This document shows, in pieces, positions 16,364 to 26,124 of a stretch of 64,000 nt of DNA. Origin of the DNA: Nonomuraea sp. PA05 (GTDB taxonomy: Bacteria > Actinomycetota > Actinomycetes > Streptosporangiales > Streptosporangiaceae); assembly GCF_008086045.1 (NCBI RefSeq), contig NZ_VSEY01000006.1, forward strand, positions 186,001-250,000, written 5' to 3'. How positions within the stretch are numbered: position 1 is the first letter of the stretch; each line of letters opens with the position of its first letter. The translations under genes were made by a program, and so were the position numbers. The notes under the pieces were generated by a model, which was not told where the DNA came from, did not search any database, and was given only the letters and a program-made list of their open reading frames with translations.

Positions 16364-16399
16364 GATCGCGGATCTTAGAGGGTCTTGCGGGACTTTGTC

Positions 16400-17206
16400 T
16401 TAGTGCACCTTGCTCTTGGGCGCGCTGAAGGTGTTGCAGGCGCTGGCCGACTGGGCCTTGAAGCCCCTCTCCAGCCACAGCTTGTTGCTGGCGTGGCTGC
16501 CGTGGGTCTCCTCGGAGCCGCTGCGGGCGCCCAGGGCGGCGACCACGTTGTGGTGTCCCTTGAGCAGGATGCTCCAGTCGGTGTCGGGGCGGCCGAGCGA
16601 GTTCCACACGCGGCCGACGAACGCCGCGCTCAGGCACTGCGCCTGCAGCTCGGAGCGGCGCAGAGCCTCCAGCGCACGCGACTCGCTGTCCTTGGCGATG
16701 ATCACGTCGGTGGCCTTCAGAATGCCGGTGAGCTGCTGGATGTGGTGACCGTACTCATGAGCGAGCACCTGCATGAGCGCGAGGTCCGTCGGCTCCTCGA
16801 TCACGTTGTCGCTCAGCAGGAAGTACATGGCCTTCTCCTTGGGGCAGTAGACCGCCTGCGCGCCCCACGGGAACCGCCCGCACGTCCCGATCTTCGTGCC
16901 CTCCTTGGTCACCACCGTGAACTTCGTCTTGGTGAAGCGGTAGCCCGCCTTCTTCACCACGGGGCTCCACGCCTTGTCGAGGCACTCCATCACGGCCTCG
17001 AAGTAAATCTTCGCCTCGTCGACCGTCCCGCTCGTGACCTCGGGCTCCTCGCATACCGAGATGCCCAGCTTGCCGCTCTTGTAGAGCTTGTTCTTCGTCA
17101 GGACCGGCTTGTACGACGGGGCCGAAGAGGTGGCCGCGTGGGCCGTGCCGGCGAACAGCACGCCGACCAGAGCGCCCGCCATGAGCGCCAATCGAGGGAT
17201 ACGCAT
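16400..17206 (-). CDS. Secreted neutral zinc metallopeptidase (YpfJ-like), paralogue 3
   Basis: The protein has 268 residues with a signal peptide ending near AHA. It carries HEYGHHIQQL and the downstream ELQAQCLSAAF, in which the third zinc ligand Glu is kept. Cysteines sit at CGRF...YCPK, and the C-terminus is ACNTFSAPKSKVH. The mature N-terminus has KNKLYKSGKLG, also seen in paralogue 4 (NPLYKTGRL), and may be a propeptide-like segment. TAGGGT ends eight bases before the ATG. It is more lysine-rich than paralogues 1 and 2. Confidence 0.87.
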   Translation of the reverse strand: MRIPRLALMAGALVGVLFAGTAHAATSSAPSYKPVLTKNKLYKSGKLGISVCEEPEVTSGTVDEAKIYFEAVMECLDKAWSPVVKKAGYRFTKTKFTVVTKEGTKIGTCGRFPWGAQAVYCPKEKAMYFLLSDNVIEEPTDLALMQVLAHEYGHHIQQLTGILKATDVIIAKDSESRALEALRRSELQAQCLSAAFVGRVWNSLGRPDTDWSILLKGHHNVVAALGARSGSEETHGSHASNKLWLERGFKAQSASACNTFSAPKSKVH

Positions 17207-17260
17207 GAGAAGGCACCCTATTAAAGAGGGAGTTCCAGGTAAAGCGAGACTAAAGAGCCA

Positions 17261-18148
17261 TTAGGTGACATTTCGTGGATTCGCGGCCCAAGTGTTGCAC
17301 GAGCCGGGCGTGCCACGCTGGAAACCCCTGGTCATCCAGGCTGCCTGCGTCGGCCCCCTGCCGTGGTCGTTCTGCGGCCACCCCTTGGCGCCGTTCTTCT
17401 TGAACCAGTTGACCGTGTACTGCCAGTCATCCGGCGTGACCAACGGTGTGTTCTTCATCGTGCTCATGAAGACCGAGGAGAAGCACTCGGCCTGCAACTC
17501 CGAATTACGCGACAACTGCAGCCGCTTGGCCTTGCCGGCGGAAGTCCGGGCGGCCCAGTAGTAACTCCAGATGCCGGAGACCTGCTGCACGTGATGGCCG
17601 TACTCGTGCGCGATCAGCCGGGTGATCCCCAGGGGGAACGGGTTGCGGAGCTGCGCCTTGCTGATCATCAGGTACATGGTGCGGTCGGTGGAGCAGTAGA
17701 CGCCGTCCGCGCCGGTGTTCCACGCTCCGCAGGGCGTCCGCACCTTGCTGGTGATGATGCGCAGCCGCGGCTTGCTGAAGGGCATCTCCGCCTTGCGGAA
17801 CTGCGCGGCCCACGCCTTGTTCAGGCAGGCCGTCACGCGGGTGAGGAAGCGCCGGTAGGCCACCATGCTGCCGGCGGGCAGGTCGCCGGGCGAACAGTTC
17901 ACGTCGGCGAGCCGCCCGGTCTTGTACAGGGGGTTGGCCACGGCCAGCGTCCTGGACGGCAGGCCCGTGCCCGACTTCTCGCTGGAGACCTTCGCGGGCG
18001 GGGAGGCGTACTGCTGAGCCTCGTTGGCGGGGCCCGTCGAGGTCGTGGCCACGTCCGCCAGCACCATCACCAGGGCGGCCGCGGCGAGGGCGAGCGCCAG
18101 CATGGCGGCCACGAGGGTCAGGAGTCTGCTTTTGGGGACGGAGTTCAT
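17261..18148 (-). CDS. Secreted or membrane-anchored zinc metallopeptidase (YpfJ-like), paralogue 4
   Basis: The protein has 295 residues. The N-terminal helix (about residues 9-31) may be an uncleaved anchor, since no clear cleavage site follows. The catalytic segment is [12 protein letters not shown] with [11 protein letters not shown]. Cysteines CGAWNT...YCSTD and the C-terminal SCNTWAANP match the other three. It is divergent from dxs with 124 bp between. Adjacent paralogues on the same strand indicate tandem duplication. Confidence 0.87.
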   Translation of the reverse strand: MNSVPKSRLLTLVAAMLALALAAAALVMVLADVATTSTGPANEAQQYASPPAKVSSEKSGTGLPSRTLAVANPLYKTGRLADVNCSPGDLPAGSMVAYRRFLTRVTACLNKAWAAQFRKAEMPFSKPRLRIITSKVRTPCGAWNTGADGVYCSTDRTMYLMISKAQLRNPFPLGITRLIAHEYGHHVQQVSGIWSYYWAARTSAGKAKRLQLSRNSELQAECFSSVFMSTMKNTPLVTPDDWQYTVNWFKKNGAKGWPQNDHGRGPTQAAWMTRGFQRGTPGSCNTWAANPRNVT

Positions 18149-18272
18149 AGGTACCGAAAGACTAGGTCAAGATCGGACATATGCGGGTGGATTTGACTCG
18201 ATGGAGTCAGTGGGGCGTCCGCGAACTAGACTCGGGGGGATTGGCGCAAAAGAGCAGAGGGGAGACGCATCC

Positions 18273-20162
18273 GTGAGCGGGTTGCTGGGCTCGATCAAGG
18301 GACCGCAGGACGTCAAACGGCTCAGTGCCGAGGAGTTGCCGCGGCTCGCGGGGGAGATCCGTGACCTGCTCGTCGACGCCTGCGCCAAGTTCGGCGGCCA
18401 CCTCGGCCCCAACCTCGGTGTGGTGGAGCTCACCATCGCCGTCCACCGGGTCTTCGACTCCCCCCACGACCCCGTGGTGTGGGACACGGGCCACCAGGCG
18501 TACGTGCACAAGCTCCTCACCGGCAGGGCCGCCGGCTTCGAGGCGCTCAAGCAGGAGGGCGGCCTGTCGGGTTACCCGAGCCAGGCCGAGTCCGAGCACG
18601 ACTTCGTGGAGAACTCCCACGCCTCGACCGCGCTGTCCTACGCCGACGGCCTGGCCAAGGCGTTCAAGCTGCGCCGCGACCGCGACCGCACGGTGGTCGC
18701 GATCATCGGCGACGGCGCACTGACCGGCGGCATGGCCTGGGAGGCGCTCAACAACATCGCCGCGATCAAGGACCTGCCGGTCGTGATCGTGGTCAACGAC
18801 AACGGGCGCTCCTACTCGCCGACGATCGGCGGCCTGGCCTCCCACCTGTCATCGCTGCGGGTCAACCGCCGCTACGAGGACATGCTCGACTTCGTCAAGG
18901 ACAAGATCGGGAACGTTCCGGTCCTGTACGACGCCCTGCACGGCATCAAGAAGGGCGTCAAGGACGTCCTGTCACCGCAGGTGATGTTCGAGGACCTCGG
19001 CCTGAAGTACGTCGGCCCCATCGACGGCCACGACGAGCAGGCCATGGAGGCGGCGCTGCGCCAGGCCCGCGACTTCCGCGGCCCGGTCATCGTGCACGCC
19101 CTCACCCAGAAGGGCCGCGGTTACACCCCCGCGGAGAACCACGACGAGGACCAGTTCCACTCGCCCGGCGCCTTCGACCGGGCCACCGGCGCGGAGAAGC
19201 CCAAGGGCCGCATCTGGACCAACGTCTTCAGCGAGGAGCTCGTCCGGCTCGGCAAGGAGCGCGACGACCTGGTCGCGATCACCGCCGCGATGCTCCACCC
19301 GACCGGCCTCAACGCCTTCGCCGAGGCCTTCCCCGAGCGCATCTACGACGTCGGCATCGCCGAGCAGCACGCGCTGACCAGCGCCGCCGGGCTCGCGCTG
19401 GGCGGCATGCACCCGGTGGTGGCCGTCTACGCCACCTTCCTCAACCGGGCCTTCGACCAGCTCCTCATGGACGTCGCCCTGCACCGCCTGCCGGTCACCG
19501 TGGTGCTCGACCGGGCGGGCGTCACGGGTGACGACGGCGCCAGCCACAACGGCATGTGGGACCTGTCGATCCTCCAGGTCGTCCCGGGGCTGCGGATCGC
19601 GGTGCCGCGCGACGGCGACCGCCTCACCGAGCTGCTGCGCGAGGCGGTGGAGGTCACTGACGGCCCCACCGTGCTGCGCTTCCCCAAGGGCCCGGTCGCC
19701 GAGCCGATCGACCCGGTCGGCAAGCTCGGCGAGATGGACCTGCTGCGGGCCGCCGAGGGCGACCCCGGCGTGCTGCTCGTGGGCGTGGGCCCGATGGCCC
19801 AGGCGTGCATGGAGGCCGCCGTCCTGCTCGACGCGCAGGGCATCTCGGCCACCGTCGTCGACCCGCGCTGGGTCAAGCCGCTGGACGAGGCGCTGGTGCT
19901 GGCCGCCGGCGCCCACAAGCTGGTCGCGGTCGTCGAGGACAACGGCCGCGTGGGCGGCGTGGGCGACGCCGTGGCCCGGCTGCTGCGCGACGCCGACGTG
20001 GACGTGCCCGTGCGCACCTTCGGCATCCCGCAGGAGTTCCTCGACCACGCCAAGCGGGCCGCGATCCTCGGCAGGATCGGGCTGACCGGCCAGGACCTCG
20101 CCCGCCAGATCACCGAGGCGGTCGCCAAGCGGACCTCTTCCGTGGAGCCCGCCCGCCGCTGA
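18273..20162 (+). CDS. dxs: 1-deoxy-D-xylulose-5-phosphate synthase
   Basis: The protein has 629 residues, the expected length. The enzyme joins pyruvate and glyceraldehyde 3-phosphate with thiamine diphosphate, the first step of the MEP isoprenoid route. It has [13 protein letters not shown], the ThDP motif [18 protein letters not shown], the transketolase pyrimidine-binding block ([18 protein letters not shown]) and [18 protein letters not shown] 18273 follows GAGGGGAG; upstream in-frame codons are not family-like. Its 3' end overlaps the convergent DedA gene by 53 bp. Confidence 0.95.
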   Translation: MSGLLGSIKGPQDVKRLSAEELPRLAGEIRDLLVDACAKFGGHLGPNLGVVELTIAVHRVFDSPHDPVVWDTGHQAYVHKLLTGRAAGFEALKQEGGLSGYPSQAESEHDFVENSHASTALSYADGLAKAFKLRRDRDRTVVAIIGDGALTGGMAWEALNNIAAIKDLPVVIVVNDNGRSYSPTIGGLASHLSSLRVNRRYEDMLDFVKDKIGNVPVLYDALHGIKKGVKDVLSPQVMFEDLGLKYVGPIDGHDEQAMEAALRQARDFRGPVIVHALTQKGRGYTPAENHDEDQFHSPGAFDRATGAEKPKGRIWTNVFSEELVRLGKERDDLVAITAAMLHPTGLNAFAEAFPERIYDVGIAEQHALTSAAGLALGGMHPVVAVYATFLNRAFDQLLMDVALHRLPVTVVLDRAGVTGDDGASHNGMWDLSILQVVPGLRIAVPRDGDRLTELLREAVEVTDGPTVLRFPKGPVAEPIDPVGKLGEMDLLRAAEGDPGVLLVGVGPMAQACMEAAVLLDAQGISATVVDPRWVKPLDEALVLAAGAHKLVAVVEDNGRVGGVGDAVARLLRDADVDVPVRTFGIPQEFLDHAKRAAILGRIGLTGQDLARQITEAVAKRTSSVEPARR

Positions 20163-20745
20163 GCGCCCTGCGGGCCGCGGCGGTGATCCCGAACACCGCG
20201 ATCACCGCCGCGGCCAGCACCGGCAGCAGCCACTCCGCGTGCTGCCGCACCACCTTCCCGGCCAGCGCGCCGAGCGTCACGTACGTGCTCACCCACGCCG
20301 CGCCGCCCAGCATCGCCCACGGCATGAACCTGCGGTACGGCATGCCCACCGTGCCCGCCACGGCGGGTGTCAGCGCGTGCAGCACCGGCAGGAAGTACGC
20401 CAGCGCCAGCGCCCACCGGCTGCGTTCGAGCACCTCGTGCGCGCGCTCCCAGCGGCGCTCGCCGACGCGCCGCCCCAGCCTGCCGTGCCGCAGCCGCGTG
20501 CCGTAGCGCCGCCCCAGCCAGTGGCCTCCTGACGCGCCCGCGAAGCAGGCCAGCAGGCCCGCCCCGATCAGGGCCAGCGCCTCGCCCGCGCTGTCGGCGG
20601 TGGCCCCGGCGACGAGCAGCAGCCCGTCGCCCGGGACGACCAGGCCGACCCCCACCGAGGCGTCCAGCGTCAGGAAGACCAGCAACAGGGGTAGCACCAC
20701 GCCGAGGTCTTGCCCGGCCAGGGCATCGAGCAGATCGTTGAGCAT
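20110..20745 (-). CDS. DedA-family membrane protein
   Basis: The protein has 211 residues and four to five hydrophobic segments. The DedA (PF09335) pattern shows in [15 protein letters not shown] (E/D-x-x-x-PxPxE/D-like), [15 protein letters not shown] and [25 protein letters not shown]. DedA proteins are half-transporter-like membrane proteins, some of which move undecaprenyl phosphate or support envelope homeostasis. The basic C-terminal tail is encoded antisense to the last 53 bp of dxs. No operon partner is seen. Confidence 0.85.
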   Translation of the reverse strand: MLNDLLDALAGQDLGVVLPLLLVFLTLDASVGVGLVVPGDGLLLVAGATADSAGEALALIGAGLLACFAGASGGHWLGRRYGTRLRHGRLGRRVGERRWERAHEVLERSRWALALAYFLPVLHALTPAVAGTVGMPYRRFMPWAMLGGAAWVSTYVTLGALAGKVVRQHAEWLLPVLAAAVIAVFGITAAARRALSGGRAPRKRSAWRPPR

Positions 20746-20847
20746 AGCCTCAGCCTGCTACCCAGGTCGCGGAACACCATCGGGATCGTCCCCGATCCCA
20801 CGCTGAGCCGGGCATGACCACCCCGGGTGCGGGAAGGATCACAGATC

Positions 20848-22320
20848 GTGGACATCTTTCGCACGAAGAGCGTCGAGCAGTCGATTCGCGACACCGAGGC
20901 GCCCGAGCATCAGCTCCGCAAGCGGCTGACCGCCACCGACCTGACCGTCTTCGGCATCGGTGTGATCGTCGGCACGGGCATCTTCGTGCTCACGGGCCAG
21001 GTGGCCAAGGAGATGGCCGGCCCAGCCGTGGCCGTCTCGTTCGTCGTGGCGGGCATCGTGTGCGGGCTCGCGGCACTGTGCTACGCCGAGTTCGCCTCCA
21101 CGATCCCGGTCGCGGGCTCCGCCTACACCTTCTCCTTCGCGACCCTGGGCGAGTTCCCCGCCTGGGTGATCGGCTGGGACCTGTTCCTGGAGCTGGCGCT
21201 GGCCGCCGCCGTGGTCGCGGTCGGCTGGTCGGGCTACTTCGCCTCCATGCTGGCCTCCATCGGCATGGAGCTGCCCGCCTCCATCGCCGGGGAGAACCCG
21301 GTGGTGAACGTGCCCGCCATCCTCATCGTGCTGATCCTCACCTCGATCCTGGTGGCGGGGATCAAGGTGTCCTCGCGGGTCAACCTGATCCTGGTGATCA
21401 CCAAGATCGCCGTGGTGCTGCTGGTCATCGTGGCGGGGCTGTTCTACGTCAAGGCCGCCAACTACACGCCGTTCATCCCCGAGGCGGTGTCCACGGACCG
21501 CGTGGAGGGGCTGAAGGCGCCGCTCATCCAGCTCATCTTCGGCATCACGCCGGTGGCGTTCGGCGTGATCGGCATCTTCTCGGCGGCGGCCATCGTGTTC
21601 TTCGCCTTCATCGGCTTCGACATCGTGGCCACCGCGGCGGAGGAGACCATCCATCCGCAGCGCGACGTGCCGCGCGGCATCATCGGCTCGCTGGCCATCT
21701 GCACCGTCCTGTACGTCGCCGTCTCCCTGGTCGTCGTCGGCATGCAGCACTACACCGAGCTGAGCACGGCCGCCCCGCTCTCCGACGCCTTCATCGCGGT
21801 GGGCCAGTCGTGGCTGGCCGCGATCATCAGCGTGGGCGCGATCGCGGGCCTGACGACCGTGGTGCTCGTGCTGCTGCTGGGCCAGACCCGGGTGCTGTTC
21901 GCGATGGGCCGCGACGGGCTGCTGCCCCGCTGGCTGGCCAAGGTCGATCCGCACTACGGCACCCCGGCCCGGCTCACGGTGCTCATCGGGCTGGTCACGA
22001 TGGTCCTGGCCGGGTTCGTGTCGTTCGGGGAGCTGGCCGAGCTGGTCAACATCGGCACGCTGTTCGCGTTCGTGGTGGTGTCGATCGGGGTGATCATCCT
22101 GCGCCGCACCCGGCCCGACCTGCCCCGGGTGTTCCGCGTGCCGCTGGTCCCGTGGCTGCCGATCCTGTCCGTGCTGGCCTGCGTCTACCTGATGCTGAAC
22201 CTGCCGGCGCAGACGTGGCTGCGCTTCCTCGTGTGGATGGTCATCGGCCTGGTGGTCTACTTCGGCTTCGGCTACTGGAACAGCAGGGGGGCCTTCTCCA
22301 AGGAGAAGACCCGCCACTGA
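20848..22320 (+). CDS. APC-superfamily amino acid permease
   Basis: The protein has 490 residues and about twelve membrane helices. The first helix carries GIGVIVGTGIFVLTGQVA, the substrate-binding unwound segment of cationic amino acid transporter-type permeases. The segment FIGFDIVATAAEE in helix 6 is also typical. GTG 20848 was chosen for GGAAGGA ten bases upstream; an in-frame GTG at 20827 would add seven residues without a ribosome site. It is likely a proton-coupled amino acid importer. The specific substrate is unknown. Confidence 0.9.
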   Translation: MDIFRTKSVEQSIRDTEAPEHQLRKRLTATDLTVFGIGVIVGTGIFVLTGQVAKEMAGPAVAVSFVVAGIVCGLAALCYAEFASTIPVAGSAYTFSFATLGEFPAWVIGWDLFLELALAAAVVAVGWSGYFASMLASIGMELPASIAGENPVVNVPAILIVLILTSILVAGIKVSSRVNLILVITKIAVVLLVIVAGLFYVKAANYTPFIPEAVSTDRVEGLKAPLIQLIFGITPVAFGVIGIFSAAAIVFFAFIGFDIVATAAEETIHPQRDVPRGIIGSLAICTVLYVAVSLVVVGMQHYTELSTAAPLSDAFIAVGQSWLAAIISVGAIAGLTTVVLVLLLGQTRVLFAMGRDGLLPRWLAKVDPHYGTPARLTVLIGLVTMVLAGFVSFGELAELVNIGTLFAFVVVSIGVIILRRTRPDLPRVFRVPLVPWLPILSVLACVYLMLNLPAQTWLRFLVWMVIGLVVYFGFGYWNSRGAFSKEKTRH

Positions 22321-22334
22321 TTCCGCGGGATCGC

Positions 22335-22718
22335 TCAGAGGGCGAGGACCGGGCCGGTCATGGCCCGCATCTGGCAGGCGTTGGCGAAGAACTTCGCCCA
22401 GTGCACCTTCCTGCCGTACCAGGTGCCCGCGATGGCGACCGCGTGCGGCTTGATCTCCTGGGTGCAGGAGGCCTTGGGCTCGGCCTTGAGCTGGGACGGC
22501 TCGCCCTTCACCTGACGGAGCATGCGGCAGGCCGCCTGCGCGTTCGGGTGGGTGCCGCCGACGGGCGCGCAGTGGAGCCACACCGACTTGACGGGCCCGC
22601 CCTTCATCCCGTCAACGATCTTGAGCTTCGCCTTGGGTGGCGGCGCGGCCTGCGCGGTAGAGGACGCGCCTGCCAGCAGGGCTCCGCAGAGCGCGAGGGC
22701 GCCGGCTGCCTTGATCAT
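22335..22718 (-). CDS. Subtilisin-inhibitor-like (SSI) secreted protease inhibitor
   Basis: The protein has 127 residues with a signal peptide ending at AQA. The mature part matches Streptomyces subtilisin inhibitor: CAPVGGTHPNAQAAC (first disulfide), a second Cys pair (CTQEIKP...NACQM) and the C-terminal TGPVLAL. SSI proteins are dimeric inhibitors of extracellular serine proteases. By alignment to SSI (C-P-M-V-Y-D-P around the reactive bond), this protein has C-T-Q-E-I-K-P, giving Gln at P1 and Glu at P1', an unusual pair. ATG 22718 follows GGAGAG. Confidence 0.88.
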   Translation of the reverse strand: MIKAAGALALCGALLAGASSTAQAAPPPKAKLKIVDGMKGGPVKSVWLHCAPVGGTHPNAQAACRMLRQVKGEPSQLKAEPKASCTQEIKPHAVAIAGTWYGRKVHWAKFFANACQMRAMTGPVLAL

Positions 22719-22815
22719 GGTTACTCTCCGTTCGTAGGACGGCACCAAAGGCTACGACGGAGTGCGTGCGCAGGTGAGGAGGTCCGGTCAGGACCTCCTC
22801 AAAGACTGCGCAAAG

Positions 22816-24903
22816 TCAGGCGGGGACGGACGCCACGCCGGGGGCGAGGAAGCGCGGCCGGGCGATCCCGGCCCTGTCCAGGTACGGCGTGACGCCGCCC
22901 AGGTGGAACGGCCAGCCCGCGCCGAGGATCATGCACAGGTCGATGTCCTGCGCGGCGGCCACCACGCCCTCGTCGAGCATGATCCGGATCTCCCTGGCCA
23001 GCGCCGTCAGCACGCGCTCGCGCACCTGCTCGGCGGTGGAGGGGGAGGCGCCGCCCTCGAACAGGGCCACCGCCTCCGGGTCGAGCGTGAAGTCCGGCCG
23101 GTAGACGCCGGGCTTGCCCGACTCGACCAGCTTCGCCATGTTCTCCGACACGCCGAACCGGTCGGGGAACGCCTCGTGCAGCGTCTCGGCCACGTGCAGG
23201 CCGACCGCCGGGCCGACGAGCTGCAGCAGCGCGAACGGCGTCATCGGCAGCCCGAGCCCGTCGAGCGCGTGCTCGGCCGTCTCCAGCGGCGTGCCCTCGT
23301 CCACGGCCGCCACGACCTCGCCCATGAAGCAGGTCAGCAGCCGGTTGACCACGAACGCCGGAGCGTCCTTGACCAGCACCGACGACTTCTTCAGCGACTT
23401 GCCCACCGCGAACGCCGTGGCCAGCGTGGCGTCATCGGTCGAGGCGCCCCTGATGATCTCCAGCAGCGGCATGACCGCGACCGGGTTGAAGAAGTGGAAG
23501 CCGACCAGCCGCTCCGGCCTGGCCAGTCCGGAACCCATCTCGGTCAGCGACAGCGAGGAGGTGTTCGTGGCCAGCACGCACTCGGCCGACACCACGGCCT
23601 CGACCTCGGCGAACACCTGCTTCTTGACCGCCATGTCCTCGAAGACGGCCTCGATCACGAAGTCGGCGTCGGCGAAGGCGTCCTTGGTCAGCGAGCCGCT
23701 CACCAGCGACTTGAGCCGGTTGGCCTGGTCCTGCGACACGCGGCCCTTGGCGAGCAGCTTGTCCACCTCGGCGTGCACGTACCCGACGCCCTTGTCCAGC
23801 CTGGCCTGGTCGAGGTCGGTCAGCACGACCGGCACCTCCAGGCGGCGCGCGAACAGCAGCGCCATCTGCGAGGCCATCAGCCCCGCGCCCACCACGCCGA
23901 CCTTGGTGACCTTGCGGGCCAGCGACTTGTCGGGCGCGCCGGCGGGCCGCTTGGCGCGGCGCTGCACCAGGTCGAAGGAGTAGAGCCCGGCCCGCAGCTC
24001 GTCGCTCATCAGCAGGTCGGCCAGCGCCTCGTCCTCGGCCGCGAACCCCTCGTCACGGGAGGCGGTCTCGGCCTGGGCGATCAGGTCCAGCGCCCGGTAC
24101 GGCGCGGGCGCGGCGCCGTGCAGCTTCATGTCCACCAGGAAGCGGGCGTCGGCGACGGCCTTCTCCCAGCCGTCGTGCTCCTTCCGCTCGACGGTGACCT
24201 CGCCGTTGACGACGCGGGCGGCCCAGCGCAGCGACTCCTCCAGGAAGTCGGCCGGCTCGAACATGGCGTCGGCGACGCCCAGCTCGTACGCGTCCCCGCC
24301 CTTGACCATGCGGTTGTTGGACAGCGGGTTCTCGATGATCAGCTTGACCGCGTTCGCCGGGCCGATCAGGCGCGGCAGGAGCTGCGTGCCGCCCCAGCCC
24401 GGCACCAGGCCGAGGAAGCACTCCGGCAGCGCCACTGCGGGCACGCCCGCCGAGATCGTCCGGTACGTGCAGTGCAGCGCGATCTCCAGGCCGCCGCCCA
24501 TGGCCGCGCCGTTGACGAACGCGAACGACGGGATGCCCAGCTCGCCCAGCCGGCGGAAGACGTGGTGGCCGAGCGCGCCGATGGCCAGCGCCTCCTCACG
24601 GGTGGCCACCGAGGCGGCGCCCTTGAGGTCGGCGCCGACGGCGAAGATGAACGGCTTGCCGGTCACGCCCACCGCGGCCAGGTCGGTGCGCGCCGCGATC
24701 TCCGACAGCGCCCCGTTCAGCGCGAACAGCCCGTGCGGGCCGAACGTGCTGGGCTTGGTGTGGTCGAAGCCGTTGTCCAGGGTGATCAGCGCCATCGTGC
24801 CCGCCCCGTAGGGGAGCCGCACGTCGCGCACCAGCGCCTTGGTGACGACCTCGTCCGTGTTGCGCTCGCTGAGCAGCGAACGCCAGGTCTCGATGTTGCT
24901 CAT
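22816..24903 (-). CDS. fadB: Fatty acid oxidation complex alpha subunit (enoyl-CoA hydratase/3-hydroxyacyl-CoA dehydrogenase)
   Basis: The protein has 695 residues. The N-terminal crotonase domain (about 1-270) keeps both catalytic glutamates (GGGLEIALHC, then LPECFLGLVPGWGG). The NAD domain starts near residue 345 with VGVVGAGLMASQMA. The last Gly of GxGxxG is Ala, as I recall is common in actinobacterial FadB. The catalytic His is in GFHFFNPVAVMPLLEI. It hydrates enoyl-CoA and oxidises 3-hydroxyacyl-CoA in beta-oxidation. Its ATG overlaps the stop of the upstream thiolase (fadA) by four bases. Confidence 0.93.
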   Translation of the reverse strand: MSNIETWRSLLSERNTDEVVTKALVRDVRLPYGAGTMALITLDNGFDHTKPSTFGPHGLFALNGALSEIAARTDLAAVGVTGKPFIFAVGADLKGAASVATREEALAIGALGHHVFRRLGELGIPSFAFVNGAAMGGGLEIALHCTYRTISAGVPAVALPECFLGLVPGWGGTQLLPRLIGPANAVKLIIENPLSNNRMVKGGDAYELGVADAMFEPADFLEESLRWAARVVNGEVTVERKEHDGWEKAVADARFLVDMKLHGAAPAPYRALDLIAQAETASRDEGFAAEDEALADLLMSDELRAGLYSFDLVQRRAKRPAGAPDKSLARKVTKVGVVGAGLMASQMALLFARRLEVPVVLTDLDQARLDKGVGYVHAEVDKLLAKGRVSQDQANRLKSLVSGSLTKDAFADADFVIEAVFEDMAVKKQVFAEVEAVVSAECVLATNTSSLSLTEMGSGLARPERLVGFHFFNPVAVMPLLEIIRGASTDDATLATAFAVGKSLKKSSVLVKDAPAFVVNRLLTCFMGEVVAAVDEGTPLETAEHALDGLGLPMTPFALLQLVGPAVGLHVAETLHEAFPDRFGVSENMAKLVESGKPGVYRPDFTLDPEAVALFEGGASPSTAEQVRERVLTALAREIRIMLDEGVVAAAQDIDLCMILGAGWPFHLGGVTPYLDRAGIARPRFLAPGVASVPA

Positions 24904-26084
24904 GCCAGGTTCTCCCAGATCACGGTGCCGCCCATGCCCATGCCGACGCACATGGTGGTGATGCCGTAACGCACGTCGGGACGCTCGCCGAACTGCCGCG
25001 CGAGCTGCGTCATCAGCCGCACGCCCGAGGAGGCGAGCGGGTGGCCGTAGGCGATGGCGCCGCCGTAGGCGTTGACGCGGGCGTCGTCGTCGGCGATGCC
25101 GAAGTGCTCCAGGAACGCCAGCACCTGGACGGCGAACGCCTCGTTGATCTCGAACAGCCCGATGTCGGAGATGTCCAGGCCGGCCAGGCGCAGGGCCCGC
25201 TCGGTGGACGGGATCGGCCCGACGCCCATCACCTCGGGGTCCACGCCCGCGAAGGCGTAGGACACCAGGCGCATCTTCGGCGCCAGCCCCAGCTCCCCGG
25301 CGACCTCCGCGGCGGCCACGACGCAGCCGGTGGCGCCGTCGTTGATGCCGGAGGAGTTACCCGCCGTGACGTGACCGTGCGGGCGGAACGGCGTCTTGAG
25401 CCCGCCCAGCCCCTCCAGCGTGGTGCCCGGCCTGGGCGCCTCGTCCTCGACGGCCAGGCCCCAGCCCTTCTCCGCCGTCCTGATCGCGGTCGGCACCAGG
25501 TCGGGCTGGATCTTGCCGTCGGCGTACGCCTTGGCGGCCTTCTCCTGCGAGAGCACCGCGTACGCGTCGGCGCGCTCCTTGGTGATCGTCGGGTAGCGGT
25601 CGTGCAGGTTCTCCGCCGTCATGCCCATGACCAGCGCGCTCGGGTCGACCAGCTTCTCCGACAGGAAGCGCGGGTTCGGGTCGACGCCCTCGCCCATCGG
25701 GTGGCGGCCCATGTGCTCGACGCCGCCGGCGATGGCCACGTCGTACGCGCCGAACGCGATGCCGCCCGCGACCGTGGTGACGGCGGTCATCGCGCCCGCG
25801 CACATGCGGTCGATGGCGTAGCCGGGCACGGTCTTGGGCAGCCCGGCGAGCACGGCGGCCGAGCGGCCGATGGTCAGGCCCTGGTCGCCGATCTGCGTGG
25901 TCGCGGCGATGGCCACCTCGTCCACGCGCTCCGGCGGCAGGTTGGGGTTACGCCTGACGAGCTCGCGGATGACGCGGACGACCAGGTCGTCCGCGCGGGT
26001 CTCCGCATAGAGTCCCTTCGGCCCTGACCTGCCGAAAGGCGTGCGTACGCCGTCGACGAACACGACGTCACGAGAGGAAGGCAC
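24900..26084 (-). CDS. fadA: Acetyl-CoA acyltransferase (thiolase)
   Basis: The protein has 394 residues. The acyl-accepting Cys95 lies in IDRMCAGAM, the catalytic His in GGAIAYGHPLASSG and the second Cys in TTMCVGMGMG, with FEINEAFAVQ between. It carries out the last, thiolytic step of beta-oxidation and pairs with FadB encoded immediately downstream (ATGA overlap). GTG 26084 follows GAGGAG. A TACT-CGTC-AGTA palindrome lies at 26126-26137, just upstream of this operon and in the end of the next gene. Confidence 0.95.
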   Translation of the reverse strand: MPSSRDVVFVDGVRTPFGRSGPKGLYAETRADDLVVRVIRELVRRNPNLPPERVDEVAIAATTQIGDQGLTIGRSAAVLAGLPKTVPGYAIDRMCAGAMTAVTTVAGGIAFGAYDVAIAGGVEHMGRHPMGEGVDPNPRFLSEKLVDPSALVMGMTAENLHDRYPTITKERADAYAVLSQEKAAKAYADGKIQPDLVPTAIRTAEKGWGLAVEDEAPRPGTTLEGLGGLKTPFRPHGHVTAGNSSGINDGATGCVVAAAEVAGELGLAPKMRLVSYAFAGVDPEVMGVGPIPSTERALRLAGLDISDIGLFEINEAFAVQVLAFLEHFGIADDDARVNAYGGAIAYGHPLASSGVRLMTQLARQFGERPDVRYGITTMCVGMGMGGTVIWENLA

Positions 26085-26124
26085 GGATTCGCTCCTCGTT
26101 GCTGAATGGGGTTCCGTGCCTATG

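Noticed and set aside
18193..18232. TTGACT...TAGACT promoter for dxs
   Set aside because: The spacer is 28 bases, too long for a sigma-70-type promoter.
22762..24969. 735-codon open frame antisense to fadB
   Set aside because: It mirrors fadB codon by codon with Arg/Gly/His/Val-rich composition and no domain; a GC artefact.
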